Assembly: GCA_031258195.1 (NCBI GenBank)
Contig: JAIRNF010000040.1
Span: 51,764-115,763 of the forward strand
Length of the DNA stretch: 64,000 nucleotides
Direction of reading: 5' to 3'
From: Prevotellaceae bacterium
GTDB taxonomy: Bacteria > Bacteroidota > Bacteroidia > Bacteroidales > UBA932
This document shows positions 8,601-17,687 of this stretch, piece by piece. Below the pieces are notes generated by a model, which worked only from the letters and a program-made list of their open reading frames with translations, searched no databases and was not told the DNA's origin. A program made the position numbers and the translations under genes. Position 1 is the stretch's first letter; each line of letters begins with the position of its first letter.

Positions 8601-10061
8601 ATGAATATACAAGATTTAGAACCTAAAGGCGTATTTACGTATTTCGCAGAAATATGCAAGATACCAAGACCCTCAAAAAAAGAGGAAAAAATTATTGCTT
8701 ACCTACTTGACTTTGCTAAAGAGCAAGGGCTTGAGGCAAAAAAAGATGATGCCGGAAATATTCTTATTATAAAGCTGGCAACACCCGAAATGGAAAACAG
8801 AAAAACAGTCGTGCTTCAAAGCCATATGGATATGGTATGCGAGAAGAACGATGATGTTAGCTTTAATTTTGACACAGACCCCATTCAGGCTTATGTTGAT
8901 GGCGAGTGGGTAAAAGCAAAAGGAACCACTTTAGGTGCCGATTGCGGTATTGGTATGGCTGCACAGCTGGCAATACTTACCGACAATAACATTAAGCATG
9001 GACCTATAGAATGCCTTTTTACTGTTGACGAAGAAACGGGTTTAACCGGTGCCGCGGAGCTACAGCCCGGCTTCCTAACCGGTAAAATATTGTTGAATCT
9101 CGACTCTGAAGACGAGGGCGAAATATTTATAGGTTGCGCAGGCGGTATTGATACCATCGCCTTATTTAAGCATAAAAGAGAGCCTATCCCCTCTGACTAT
9201 AATGTAGCGCTAAAAATAAAGGTAAGAGGTTTAAAAGGCGGACACTCGGGAGACGATATTAATAAAGGTCTGGGCAATGCCAATAAAATACTAAACCGTT
9301 TCTTATGGCGCGCTCGTAGCAAATACGATCTTCGCTTAAGTAGCCTCGATGGTGGAAACTTAAGAAACGCTATCGCTCGCGAAGCAACCGCTATTTTTAC
9401 CATCCATAAAGATGATAAAACAGAGCTTATAAAAGACCTAGAATCATACAATAATATTATCAAAAACGAATTTAGGGTAACAGAGCCTTCGTTAAATGTG
9501 TCTATTGAAGACTGCCCAATGCCCGATTATGTAATTGATGAAACGTGCCAGTTCGATCTATTCAACGCTTTATATGCTTGCCCTCATGGCGTACTGGCTA
9601 TGAGCCAAGAAATAGAAGGGCTGGTTGAAACATCGACCAACCTTGCATCGGTTAAGTTTGTACATAACGACCAGATTATTATAAGCACAAGCCAAAGAAG
9701 TTCGGTAAATACAGCTAAGCAAGATGTTGTAAACATGGTTAGAAGCGTTTTCAGCCTTGCTAATGCTAACGTAAAGAGCGGCGACGGCTATCCGGGTTGG
9801 ACACCAAATAAGAATTCGGAAATTTTAAAAATAGCGGAAAAAGTTTACACCTCTACTTTTAATACCGCTCCGGCTGTAAAGGCTATACACGCGGGATTAG
9901 AGTGTGGTCTCTTCCTCGAAAAGTACTCCGATCTGGATATGATTTCATTTGGACCTACGCTAAGGGGAGTACATTCTCCAGACGAGCGTCTTAACATAGA
10001 ATCCACCCAAAAGTTTTGGTTATTCCTGTGTAATCTTTTAGAAGAGATACCTGTTAAATAG
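8601..10061 (+). CDS. pepD: Aminoacyl-histidine dipeptidase PepD (M20 metallopeptidase)
   Basis: The protein has 486 residues, the family length, and no signal peptide, so it is cytoplasmic. Metal ligands are visible in order: SHMDMVCEKN, TTLGADCGIG, DEETGLTGA, NLDSEDEG and the C-terminal HAGLECGLF. A dimerisation/lid domain (GGHSGDDINKG) sits in the middle, as in PepD/M20C proteins. The family hydrolyses Xaa-His dipeptides such as carnosine and other unspecific dipeptides using two zinc ions. It is transcribed from its own promoter. Confidence 0.94.
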   Translation: MNIQDLEPKGVFTYFAEICKIPRPSKKEEKIIAYLLDFAKEQGLEAKKDDAGNILIIKLATPEMENRKTVVLQSHMDMVCEKNDDVSFNFDTDPIQAYVDGEWVKAKGTTLGADCGIGMAAQLAILTDNNIKHGPIECLFTVDEETGLTGAAELQPGFLTGKILLNLDSEDEGEIFIGCAGGIDTIALFKHKREPIPSDYNVALKIKVRGLKGGHSGDDINKGLGNANKILNRFLWRARSKYDLRLSSLDGGNLRNAIAREATAIFTIHKDDKTELIKDLESYNNIIKNEFRVTEPSLNVSIEDCPMPDYVIDETCQFDLFNALYACPHGVLAMSQEIEGLVETSTNLASVKFVHNDQIIISTSQRSSVNTAKQDVVNMVRSVFSLANANVKSGDGYPGWTPNKNSEILKIAEKVYTSTFNTAPAVKAIHAGLECGLFLEKYSDLDMISFGPTLRGVHSPDERLNIESTQKFWLFLCNLLEEIPVK

Positions 10062-10080
10062 TACATTACTAAATACATAT

Positions 10081-12667
10081 ATGGATTACATGCGTAATCT
10101 TATGCATCGTTTCACTTGTCTTTGCCGTACCAGTAAGTGGTCAGACTGCCGGTTTACACGTATATAGTGGTCAAATTCGTGTAAAAATGGAGTCTGACGA
10201 TATACTCCCTCCATCACTCCACTCAGGTGTTGCAAGGCAAGCTATGCCTAGAAATACAGGAATAGAAAAATTCGACCTATTAAACGAGCAATATAGCGCA
10301 TCAACCTACCTTCGCGTATTCCCTATACGAAGAAAAGCATAGGCAGTACGATTTACATTTATGGTACGATATATTTATTGATCAATATGCCGACCCTTCT
10401 GCTGTAGCTGCAGAATACGCTGCCGTAGAGGGGGTACTGGCTGCAGAACCTATATACCGTATTGCTCAAAAAGGTATTATTGAAGATTTTGTCGCAGAGC
10501 AATCCGGCGCAGGCACCGCTCCTTTTAACGACCCTGAATTTGTTAAACAATGGAGCTATGAAAATGATGGTTCTCTGAAAGAAGTTGTTGCAGACGTTGA
10601 TATAGATATTACCGAAACCTGGAAGATTACAACCGGAAATTCCAATGTCATAGTTTGCGTAATAGATGATGGCGTTGACTTTACCCATGCAGATCTGGCA
10701 GCCAACATGTGGCGTAATCCCGATGAAATAGCCGGAAACGGAGTTGATAACGACGAGAACGGCTTTAATTTTGTAACTAAGTATGGCGAAATCATCCCCG
10801 GTGACCATGGCGCCCTTGTTGCAGGAATTATTGCTGCGGCAAATAATAATGGTATTGGAGTATCAGGTATTGCAGGCGGTAACGGTAGTGGTAATGGAGT
10901 AAGAATTATGTCCGCTCAAACCTTCAGATGGGCATCTTCTGTAAGTGCCGGATCTGCATATGTATATGCTGCCGATAACGGAGTTGTTATTGCCCAAGGT
11001 AGTTGGAGGTATTCCGTTGCCGGTATCCAAAAATGAGGCGGATGCAGAAGCCATAAGATATTTTATTGAACAAGCCGATCGAGATCACGAAGGAAATCCC
11101 CGTCCTAACACACCTATGGTTGGTGGAATTGCAATATTTTCGGCAGGCAATGCCGGAGATAACTCTCTATTTTATCCGGCTGCCGCCGATAACGTTATCG
11201 CTGTTGCTTCTGTTGGAGTATCAGGAAAAAAACCTGCCTACTCTAACTTTGGTGCTTGGGTCAACATTTCAGCTCATGGCGGCGACGCAATCAACGGACA
11301 ACCAACTATCTATGGAACCACGACAAACAACAGCTACGGCTATAATCATGGTACATCGTTTGCTTGCCCTCATGTATCGCGCGTTGCAGCGTTAATACTA
11401 TCTAAATACGGGCATAGCGGTTATACCCCCGATTCGTTAAGGGTAAGGTTAGAAGCTACAACAACACCGCTATTCGATCTAGAGCCTAACTTTGCACAGT
11501 TTATGGGATCGGGATTGCTTAATGCTGCAAACGCATTACAGCCTTTTGTACCTGTAACAAGTATCACCCTTCCTAGCACAATTGAGCTGAAGATAGGCGA
11601 AATATATACCCCTAAAGGATTTATACTGCCTGACAACGCTACCGACCAACGTATAAAATGGAGTGGCGCCAACCCTGATATCGTACCTGTTGATCTGAGA
11701 GGAAGGTTAATGGGGCTTCAAAAAGGTACAACCACTATAAAAGCCTCATCTTACGATGAAAAATACGCTACAACTTGTACCGTTATAGTGCGACCAACAG
11801 CTGTTAGCGAGCTACATTTAACTCCTGATGAGCTGAACCTGTCTGTAGGCGAAACATATCAACTGGAAGCCGTTGTCATTCCAAATAATGCGGCAAATCC
11901 CACAATAAGCAAGAACGGTAGCAATGGCTCTATTGTCAGCGTAGATGATACGGGGTTTATTACAGCCCCAAAAGAAGGAGTAGCAACAATTACGGCAAAA
12001 AGTGTTGCTGGCGATATTACGGACAAGTGTATTGTAACCGTTACACCTATTGTAAGCGGTATTTCTATCTCGCCTAAGAAGATAACGCTTACAATAGGAG
12101 AGCAAGAGGCTATACATGCCGAAATAACACCGAAAAATGCTGCTCGTAGCGAAATTCTCTGGAAAAGCTCAGACCCCAACCATGTAGTGGTTGATGAAAA
12201 CGGTGTTGTTACCGCAGTAAAAGCAGGGAGGTATGGCGAGCCAATTAGCGTAAGAATTACCGCGACTACTCTGCTGGGCTCTTTTACCGACGATGCCATG
12301 ATTACTATACAGCCCGAAATGGTAATACCTGAAAGTTTTAGCCCGAACGGCGATGGTATTAACGACTACTTTAAAATATCATCTATGGAGGGCGATACCT
12401 ATACACTACGAATCATGGATAGATCAGAGCAGCCATGTTACGAGTCTTTTTGATTACCAAAATAGCTGGGATGGAGTAGCAAACATAGGTGCGCAAAAAG
12501 GTAAAAAAGTAACAGCCGGCACTTACTACTATGTACTAAGCGCAAAAAATAGCGGCGAAGTAAAGAAGGGCTATATTATTTTATTAAGTACTAGCTATAA
12601 ACTAATAACTTGGACAAAGAATACCGAAATCGGTAAAATAATTTCGATTTCGGGTAACATATATTAA
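10081..12667 (+). pseudogene. Broken secreted subtilase (S8) with Big2 repeats and type IX type B sorting domain
   Basis: Four single-base insertions interrupt one gene: GG at 10083-10084 just after the ATG, AAAA at 10333-10336, AAAAA at 11029-11033 and TTTTT at 12447-12451. Removing one base at each restores a signal peptide (ILCIVSLVFAV), a subtilase domain with Asp (VCVIDDGVD), His (GDHGALVAG) and Ser (GTSFACPHVS), and three bacterial Ig-like repeats (e.g. LTIGEQEAIHAEITP). It also restores a C-terminal PESFSPNGDGINDYF domain ending near KKGYIILL, the type B (gliding-associated) sorting signal. It was a protease exported by type IX secretion. The original stop may also be lost, as the frame runs about 25 codons past the usual end. 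As written it cannot make a full-length protein. Confidence 0.88.
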
Positions 12668-12677
12668 CATTTTTATT

Positions 12678-12685
12678 TACCTTTG
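12678..12685 (+). promoter_or_regulatory. -7 box for the cytochrome bd operon
   Basis: TACCTTTG is a consensus TAnnTTTG box 61 bp upstream of the DUF4492 start. It probably drives DUF4492-cydA-cydB-cydX-like. Confidence 0.55.
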
Positions 12686-12745
12686 GTTTTGGAACACGCA
12701 ATCAATCATATTTCTTACTTGTTAACCACCTAAGCAAAAGAGATT

Positions 12746-12964
12746 ATGAATACAACCAAAAAGGTATTTCAGTTCTACTATACCGGATTTAAAAATATGA
12801 CGGTAGGTAAAACATTATGGGCTATTATTTTAATAAAGCTCTTTATAATGTTCGCTATTCTTAAGCCACTTTTCTTTCCCAACCTGCTGAGTAAAAACTT
12901 CGATACAGCAGAGCAAAAAAGTAACTACGTTTTTGAACAACTAACCACAACACCTAAACAGTAA
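12746..12964 (+). CDS. DUF4492 small membrane protein of the cytochrome bd operon
   Basis: This 72-residue protein has one hydrophobic helix (LWAIILIKLFIMFAILKPLFF) after a short amphipathic start (VFQFYYTGFKNMTVGKTL). DUF4492 proteins are found almost exclusively just before cydA in Bacteroidota, and here the stop is 4 bp before the cydA ATG. The role is not established. Position and size suggest an accessory or assembly subunit of the bd oxidase. Confidence 0.85.
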   Translation: MNTTKKVFQFYYTGFKNMTVGKTLWAIILIKLFIMFAILKPLFFPNLLSKNFDTAEQKSNYVFEQLTTTPKQ

Positions 12965-12968
12965 TTCT

Positions 12969-14528
12969 ATGACAAGTATGCTACTCACTTCAGTAGTGGA
13001 ATGGTCGCGTTGGCAGTTTGCCCTAACGGCTATTTTCCATTGGTTTTTTGTACCGCTTACACTTGGAATAACGTTTATGCTCGCCATTATGGAGACTATT
13101 TACGTAAAAACAGGAGATGAGTTCTGGAAAAAAACCGCCAAGTTCTGGATGAAGGTTTTTGGAATCAACTTCGCTATCGGTGTTGCAACCGGTATTATTC
13201 TTGAGTTTGAGTTCGGAACCAACTGGTCTAACTATTCGTATTTTGTTGGCGATATTTTTGGCGCTCCCCTTGCTATTGAAGGTATTTTAGCCTTCTTTAT
13301 GGAAAGTACCTTTATTGCAATCATGTTTTTCGGCTGGAATAAGCTGAGCAAAAAAACACACCTCACGGCGACCTGGCTCACAGCCGTTGGCGCAAATATC
13401 TCTGCCTTATGGATATTGGTTGCCAACGGATGGATGCAATATCCCGCGGGTATGGAGTTCAATCCCGATACCATGCGAAACGAGATGGTTAACTTCTGGG
13501 AGGTACTTTTCTCTCCCGTAGCTATCAACAAGTTCTTCCATACCGTAACATCCGGGTATGTGCTTGCTGCCATCGTTGTAATGGGCATCAGCGCATGGTT
13601 TATGCTTAAGAAGCGCAATATTGTTTTTGCGAAGAAGAGCATTCTTATTGCCGCTGTATTCGGGATATTCGGAAGTGCAGCCCTTATATGGACAGGCGAC
13701 GGCTCCGCATACCAAGTAGCGCAAAAGCAACCTATGAAGCTGGCTGCCATGGAGGGGCTTTATGAAGGTAAAGACAAAGCAGGGCTGATTGCCGTTGGTG
13801 TTCTTACACCGGGCAAAGAGTACGACGATAGTAAAGATCCATATATTTTCAAGATCGAAATTCCTCGATTGCTATCATTCCTAAGTAACAGAAACTTCGA
13901 CTCTTATGTTCCCGGCATTAACGATTTAGTAAATGGATACGAATATGTAGATAAAGACGGCAATAAGCAAGCTGGGCTTTCTTTTGCAGAGAAAAGAGAT
14001 CGTGGTAGGATTGCCAACCAAGCATTAATAGATTATAAAGCCGCAAAAGACAGAGGCGATAATTCCTCGCAAGCTGAAGCCCTTAAACTTATAGACGAAA
14101 ACTTCAAGTACTTCGGCTATGCTCATCTCGAAAATCCGTCAAGCATTATACCTAACGTACCGCTAACGTTCTATAGCTTCCATGTAATGGTAATATTAGG
14201 TTGCTATTTTGTACTTCTGTTTATTGTTGTGTTATGGTTACTATATAAAGATAAGCTGCATAATAAGCGCTGGCTGCTATGGCTTATGGTATTTACCATA
14301 CCTTTGGTTTATCTGGCATCGCAGGCAGGTTGGATTGTTGCCGAAGTTGGTCGCCAGCCATGGGTAATTCAAGACCTTATGCCAACCGTATCTGCCGTTT
14401 CGCGTATTGATGCAGGCGCAGTACAAACCACATTTATTCTATTCTTCAGCCTATTTACTGTGCTGCTGATTGCCGAATTGGGCATCATGTTCAGACAGAT
14501 AAAGAAAGGTCCAGAAGGAGTTGAATAA
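12969..14528 (+). CDS. cydA: Cytochrome bd quinol oxidase subunit I
   Basis: This is a 519-residue polytopic membrane protein. Family hallmarks: the early haem ligand region FALTAIFHWFFVPLTLGITFML, ATGIILEFEFGTNWSNYS, the quinol-binding loop between helices 6 and 7 (GLYEGKDKAGLIAVGVL onward), and WIVAEVGRQPWVIQDLMPT near the C-terminus. It carries haems b558, b595 and d and oxidises quinol while reducing oxygen at high affinity. Alone among respiratory genes in the window, it suggests micro-aerobic or nanaerobic growth with oxygen detoxification. A 191-bp gap with a half repeat separates it from cydB. Confidence 0.96.
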   Translation: MTSMLLTSVVEWSRWQFALTAIFHWFFVPLTLGITFMLAIMETIYVKTGDEFWKKTAKFWMKVFGINFAIGVATGIILEFEFGTNWSNYSYFVGDIFGAPLAIEGILAFFMESTFIAIMFFGWNKLSKKTHLTATWLTAVGANISALWILVANGWMQYPAGMEFNPDTMRNEMVNFWEVLFSPVAINKFFHTVTSGYVLAAIVVMGISAWFMLKKRNIVFAKKSILIAAVFGIFGSAALIWTGDGSAYQVAQKQPMKLAAMEGLYEGKDKAGLIAVGVLTPGKEYDDSKDPYIFKIEIPRLLSFLSNRNFDSYVPGINDLVNGYEYVDKDGNKQAGLSFAEKRDRGRIANQALIDYKAAKDRGDNSSQAEALKLIDENFKYFGYAHLENPSSIIPNVPLTFYSFHVMVILGCYFVLLFIVVLWLLYKDKLHNKRWLLWLMVFTIPLVYLASQAGWIVAEVGRQPWVIQDLMPTVSAVSRIDAGAVQTTFILFFSLFTVLLIAELGIMFRQIKKGPEGVE

Positions 14529-14649
14529 GCGTAACGTTGAACAAAGAGCAAAGATCAAGGAATAAAGACAGTATCATGAAAAAGATTGAGTATATTTTCA
14601 ATTTAAGTACTACTGCTTCTCAGGAGATATGGCTTCGTCGGGGCAACAG

Positions 14650-14672
14650 TTCTCACTTTGTTCGACATGACG
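14650..14672. repeat. Truncated GTCAT-type repeat (right arm only) between cydA and cydB
   Basis: The sequence reads in reverse as GTCATGTCGAACAAAGTGAG. Left of it, the stretch GGAGATATGGCTTCGTCGGG matches, in inverted orientation, the interior of the element at 7176-7280, so this is a truncated copy of the same subtype. It is the only member inside an operon of otherwise tightly spaced genes. Confidence 0.6.
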
Positions 14673-14719
14673 TTCATTCTTTTTAGTCTTTTGTCTATTA
14701 ATACATAACATTTACTAAT

Positions 14720-15874
14720 ATGGATACAACATATATATTATTACAACACTACTGGTGGTTTATTATTGCGCTATTGGGCGGTCTTCTTGTATTCTTACTC
14801 TTTGTACAAGGCGGACAAACGTTAATGTATTCCGTTGCAAAAACACCAGATGAGCGTACAATGGTAATAAACGTTTTGGGGCGTAAATGGGAATTTACCT
14901 TTACAACGCTTGTAACTTTTGGTGGCGCGTTCTTTGCCTCGTTCCCACTATTCTACTCTACCAGCTTTGGTGGTGCTTACTGGGTTTGGCTTGCCATCCT
15001 ATTTTTCTTTGTTATACAAGCTGTATCGTATGAGTTTAGGACGAAAGCAGGGAACTTACTCGGACAAAAAACATACGAAACATTCCTTTTACTCAACGGA
15101 TTATTCGGCACAATACTGCTTGGTACCGCTGTTGCCACTTTCTTTACCGGTTCTGACTTCTACGTGGATAGAATGAATATAACTAACATAGGAGGAGAAA
15201 CAACCATATCGTACTGGGGTAGCTCGTGGTATGGATTAGAGGCTGTTCTTAATCCTATAAACGTTGCTTTAGGTTTAGCTGTATTTTTCCTTGCACGAAT
15301 ACTAGGTGCGCTATACTTTATGAATAGCGTAGATCATGAGGAAGTTGTTCGCCGCTCGCAAAAACAGGTGCTATACAATACCATTCCATTCTTAGCTTTC
15401 TTCCTGTTCTTTGCAATCAGCATTTTACTTAAAGACGGCTTTGCCATCGATCCCCGTTCCGGCGTAGTTTCTATGGAAGAGTATAAGTATCTAAACAACT
15501 TTATATCAATGCCTATTGTTGCTGCCGTTTTTCTTATCGGGGTACTGCTGGTTTTGTTTGGCATTCTCAAAACCATATTCCGACCAAAATGGACTAAAGG
15601 TATATGGTTTGCCGGATTAGGTACCGTACTTACTGTTGTAGGGTTACTATTAAACGTAGGGTATAACAATACATCATACTATCCTTCTACGGCAGACTTT
15701 CAAAGCTCGCTGACCATTTTCAACAGCTCTTCAAGTAAGTTTACGCTAACGGTAATGTCGATCGTATCAATCCTTGTTCCGTTTGTGCTAGCATACATTA
15801 TTTTTGCTTGGCGGGCAATGAATAAGAAAAAAATCACGATTGAAGAAGTTAAGAGCGATTCGCACAGCTACTAA
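14720..15874 (+). CDS. cydB: Cytochrome bd quinol oxidase subunit II
   Basis: This is a 384-residue membrane protein with eight or nine hydrophobic segments. The N-terminal WWFIIALLGGLLVFLLFVQGGQTL, and the early KTPDERTMVINVLGRKWEF and later YGLEAVLNPINVALGL, fit the Bacteroidota CydB form. It pairs with CydA and structurally supports the haem-binding subunit. The spacing to cydA is unusually long (191 bp). The spacing to the downstream microprotein is 31 bp. Confidence 0.95.
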   Translation: MDTTYILLQHYWWFIIALLGGLLVFLLFVQGGQTLMYSVAKTPDERTMVINVLGRKWEFTFTTLVTFGGAFFASFPLFYSTSFGGAYWVWLAILFFFVIQAVSYEFRTKAGNLLGQKTYETFLLLNGLFGTILLGTAVATFFTGSDFYVDRMNITNIGGETTISYWGSSWYGLEAVLNPINVALGLAVFFLARILGALYFMNSVDHEEVVRRSQKQVLYNTIPFLAFFLFFAISILLKDGFAIDPRSGVVSMEEYKYLNNFISMPIVAAVFLIGVLLVLFGILKTIFRPKWTKGIWFAGLGTVLTVVGLLLNVGYNNTSYYPSTADFQSSLTIFNSSSSKFTLTVMSIVSILVPFVLAYIIFAWRAMNKKKITIEEVKSDSHSY

Positions 15875-15905
15875 TAGATTTGATAACTTATAAACACCAA
15901 ATATT

Positions 15906-16025
15906 ATGTTATACGAAATTATAACTTTCCTTATGTGGCCCGTATTTATTTACGTATCGCTAAAGTTATGCGAGTGGGCTCTGAAAAAATACGACGCTAA
16001 GCAAAAGGCTAATAGTGTAGAGTAG
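15906..16025 (+). CDS. CydX-like single-helix microprotein of cytochrome bd
   Basis: This is a 39-residue ORF starting MLYEIITFLMWPVFIYVS and ending in a basic/polar tail (KKYDAKQKANSVE). It has one transmembrane helix and lies 31 bp after cydB, followed 30 bp later by a strong terminator. Position, size and topology match CydX/CydH-type small subunits, which stabilise haems in CydAB, though the sequence differs from proteobacterial CydX. The function is inferred from context. Confidence 0.72.
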   Translation: MLYEIITFLMWPVFIYVSLKLCEWALKKYDAKQKANSVE

Positions 16026-16055
16026 TACTTTAATTATCCTTACATAACGCACTAG

Positions 16056-16095
16056 AAAAAGGAAGTTCTGGCAATATTGCCAGAACTTCCTTTTT
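16056..16095 (+). terminator. Rho-independent terminator of the cyd operon
   Basis: AAAAAGGAAGTTCTGGCAAT is followed directly by its exact reverse complement, ending in a run of five T. It works in both directions and so can also serve the convergent dipeptidase gene. Confidence 0.85.
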
Positions 16096-16099
16096 GTCA

Positions 16100-16186
16100 G
16101 CCCGTCATTTCGAGCGAAGCAAGAAATCTGTTAATCCAACGCATTGTTTTTTCGGCAGATTTCTTGCTTCGCTCGAAATGACGGGC
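16100..16186. repeat. GTCAT-type inverted repeat, near-perfect arms
   Basis: The arms are GCCCGTCATTTCGAGCGAAG continuing to AAGAAATCTG, and its reverse complement ending at 16186, with a spacer of about 25 bp. It sits between the cyd terminator and the 3' end of the dipeptidase gene. Confidence 0.85.
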
Positions 16187-16216
16187 TGTTTTATCTTTGC
16201 TCTATATTCTAAAAGC

Positions 16217-17203
16217 TTATCCGCATACCTTTCTAAATACGCGCAGAATATTCTTACCAAATATCTTTTCAACCTCTTCTGCAGAGTATCCTTCGGCTAC
16301 AAGTGCTTTTGTAAGATTTGGAAATTCTGACGGATCTTTTAAGCCTTCGGGAGTAATGTCTATTCCATCAAAATCAGAGCCTATAGCAATACCGTCAACA
16401 CCACCTGTTAAGTTACGAATGTAGTTGATATGCTTAACAACATCTGCAAGGGTAGCCTTTTCGGTACCATTAAGAAAATATGGATAGAACACCGAGCCCA
16501 CAACACCTCCGCGAGCAATGATTTCTTTAATATGAGCATCGCTAAGGTTACGCTGATGGGCATTTATAGCATATGCTCCAGAATGAGTTGCCACAACCGT
16601 TGCATCGGTTGCTTTCAGTACATCATCTACCGATTGAGCATTAACGTGAGAAAGGTCTATAATCATTCCCAACTCGTTCAGCTTATTCAGCACCTCTTTT
16701 CCAAAAGCCGTAAGCCCTTTGTTTTCCTCATTCGCACCGCCAATCCAATCGCATCCGGTATTCCATGTAAGCGTTAAATAACGGGCTCCCTGATTATAGA
16801 ACCACTCTAGCTTTTCAAGGCTATTCTCGATTATATATCCACCCTCGACAGCAAGAACGATAGCAATTTTTTTCTTTGCCAAAACAGCCTCAATATCAGC
16901 GTAGCTTTTAGCCAATTCAATATCATTAGCATTTGCAGCCAGCTCTTCCTGAAGCGTTTTTACCATTTGCTTGCCGAGAAGATAGGGACTCTCTATATCA
17001 GGCTTGGTCCATACAACCATAAACTGAACATCTACCCCACCCTTTTTTAGACGAGGGATATCTGTTTGAAACAGGTTATTGCCAGCCAGCATACCCTCAG
17101 GCTTAGCACGTTTTTCCTCTAAAAAGTCGTTATGAAAATCGACAACTATCGCCGATTTATGAAGAGCTTCAGCATCAATAAATTTCTTACTAGTATCGCT
17201 CAT
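16217..17203 (-). CDS. M19 family membrane-type dipeptidase
   Basis: This 328-residue protein has no signal peptide. The zinc ligands of the renal dipeptidase family are present: VVDFHNDF (His and Asp), LAVEGGY (Glu), IDLSHVN (His), VATHSG (His) and GSDFDGID (Asp). The fold is a TIM barrel, and the family cleaves dipeptides, often with D-amino acids at the C-terminal side. It could recycle peptidoglycan or dietary dipeptides. Flanked on both sides by GTCAT-type repeats. Confidence 0.92.
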   Translation of the reverse strand: MSDTSKKFIDAEALHKSAIVVDFHNDFLEEKRAKPEGMLAGNNLFQTDIPRLKKGGVDVQFMVVWTKPDIESPYLLGKQMVKTLQEELAANANDIELAKSYADIEAVLAKKKIAIVLAVEGGYIIENSLEKLEWFYNQGARYLTLTWNTGCDWIGGANEENKGLTAFGKEVLNKLNELGMIIDLSHVNAQSVDDVLKATDATVVATHSGAYAINAHQRNLSDAHIKEIIARGGVVGSVFYPYFLNGTEKATLADVVKHINYIRNLTGGVDGIAIGSDFDGIDITPEGLKDPSEFPNLTKALVAEGYSAEEVEKIFGKNILRVFRKVCG

Positions 17204-17283
17204 AGCTTAGGTTTTATTGGTTTATAAACTTAGGATAAATGAGATTAACAGCAAAAAGAAACAACGCTTGGTTCATATCACCC

Positions 17284-17366
17284 CGTCATTTCGAACGCAG
17301 TGAGAAATCTGCTCATTTTAAACACTACAATCATTAAGCGGATTTCTCACTGCGTTCGAAATGACG
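17284..17366. repeat. GTCAT-type inverted repeat
   Basis: The arms begin CGTCATTTCGAACGCAGTGA and end in the exact reverse complement at 17366, with a spacer of about 30 bp. It lies between the dipeptidase gene and purS, upstream of the dipeptidase start. Confidence 0.85.
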
Positions 17367-17397
17367 TTTTACTGTCAGCCTTTATTAAATCATTGAG

Positions 17398-17652
17398 CTA
17401 CTTTTCCTCGTAAAGCTGATAGTCATAACCCTCCATAATAGGATTATGCAGCATCTTAGCGCAAGCTTCGTTAACACGCTCCATCGCTTTTTCTTTCGAG
17501 TCTGCCTCAATCTCAAGCGTGATATACTTACCTATACGAACGTTCTGAATATCGTTGTAGCCGTTATTATTCAGCGTCATAGTTACAGCTTTACCCTGAG
17601 GGTCTAAAAGCGCCTTTAACGGCATTACGTTGATTTCCGCAATAAATTTCAT
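17398..17652 (-). CDS. purS: Phosphoribosylformylglycinamidine synthase subunit PurS
   Basis: This 84-residue protein matches PurS in length and motifs: MKFIAEINVMPLKALLDP, DPQGKAV, GYNDIQNVRIGKYI and NPIMEGY. PurS bridges PurL and PurQ in the FGAR amidotransferase complex of de novo purine synthesis. It is 35 bp downstream of the OmpA lipoprotein gene on the same strand, with no purine gene nearby, so its partners must lie elsewhere. Confidence 0.85.
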   Translation of the reverse strand: MKFIAEINVMPLKALLDPQGKAVTMTLNNNGYNDIQNVRIGKYITLEIEADSKEKAMERVNEACAKMLHNPIMEGYDYQLYEEK

Positions 17653-17687
17653 GCTATCGTAAATTATTAATTATTAATTGTCAACTA

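Noticed and set aside
10359..10808. 149-codon minus-strand ORF inside the broken subtilase
   Set aside because: It is a shadow of the subtilase reading frame; the plus-strand protein has clear S8 motifs.
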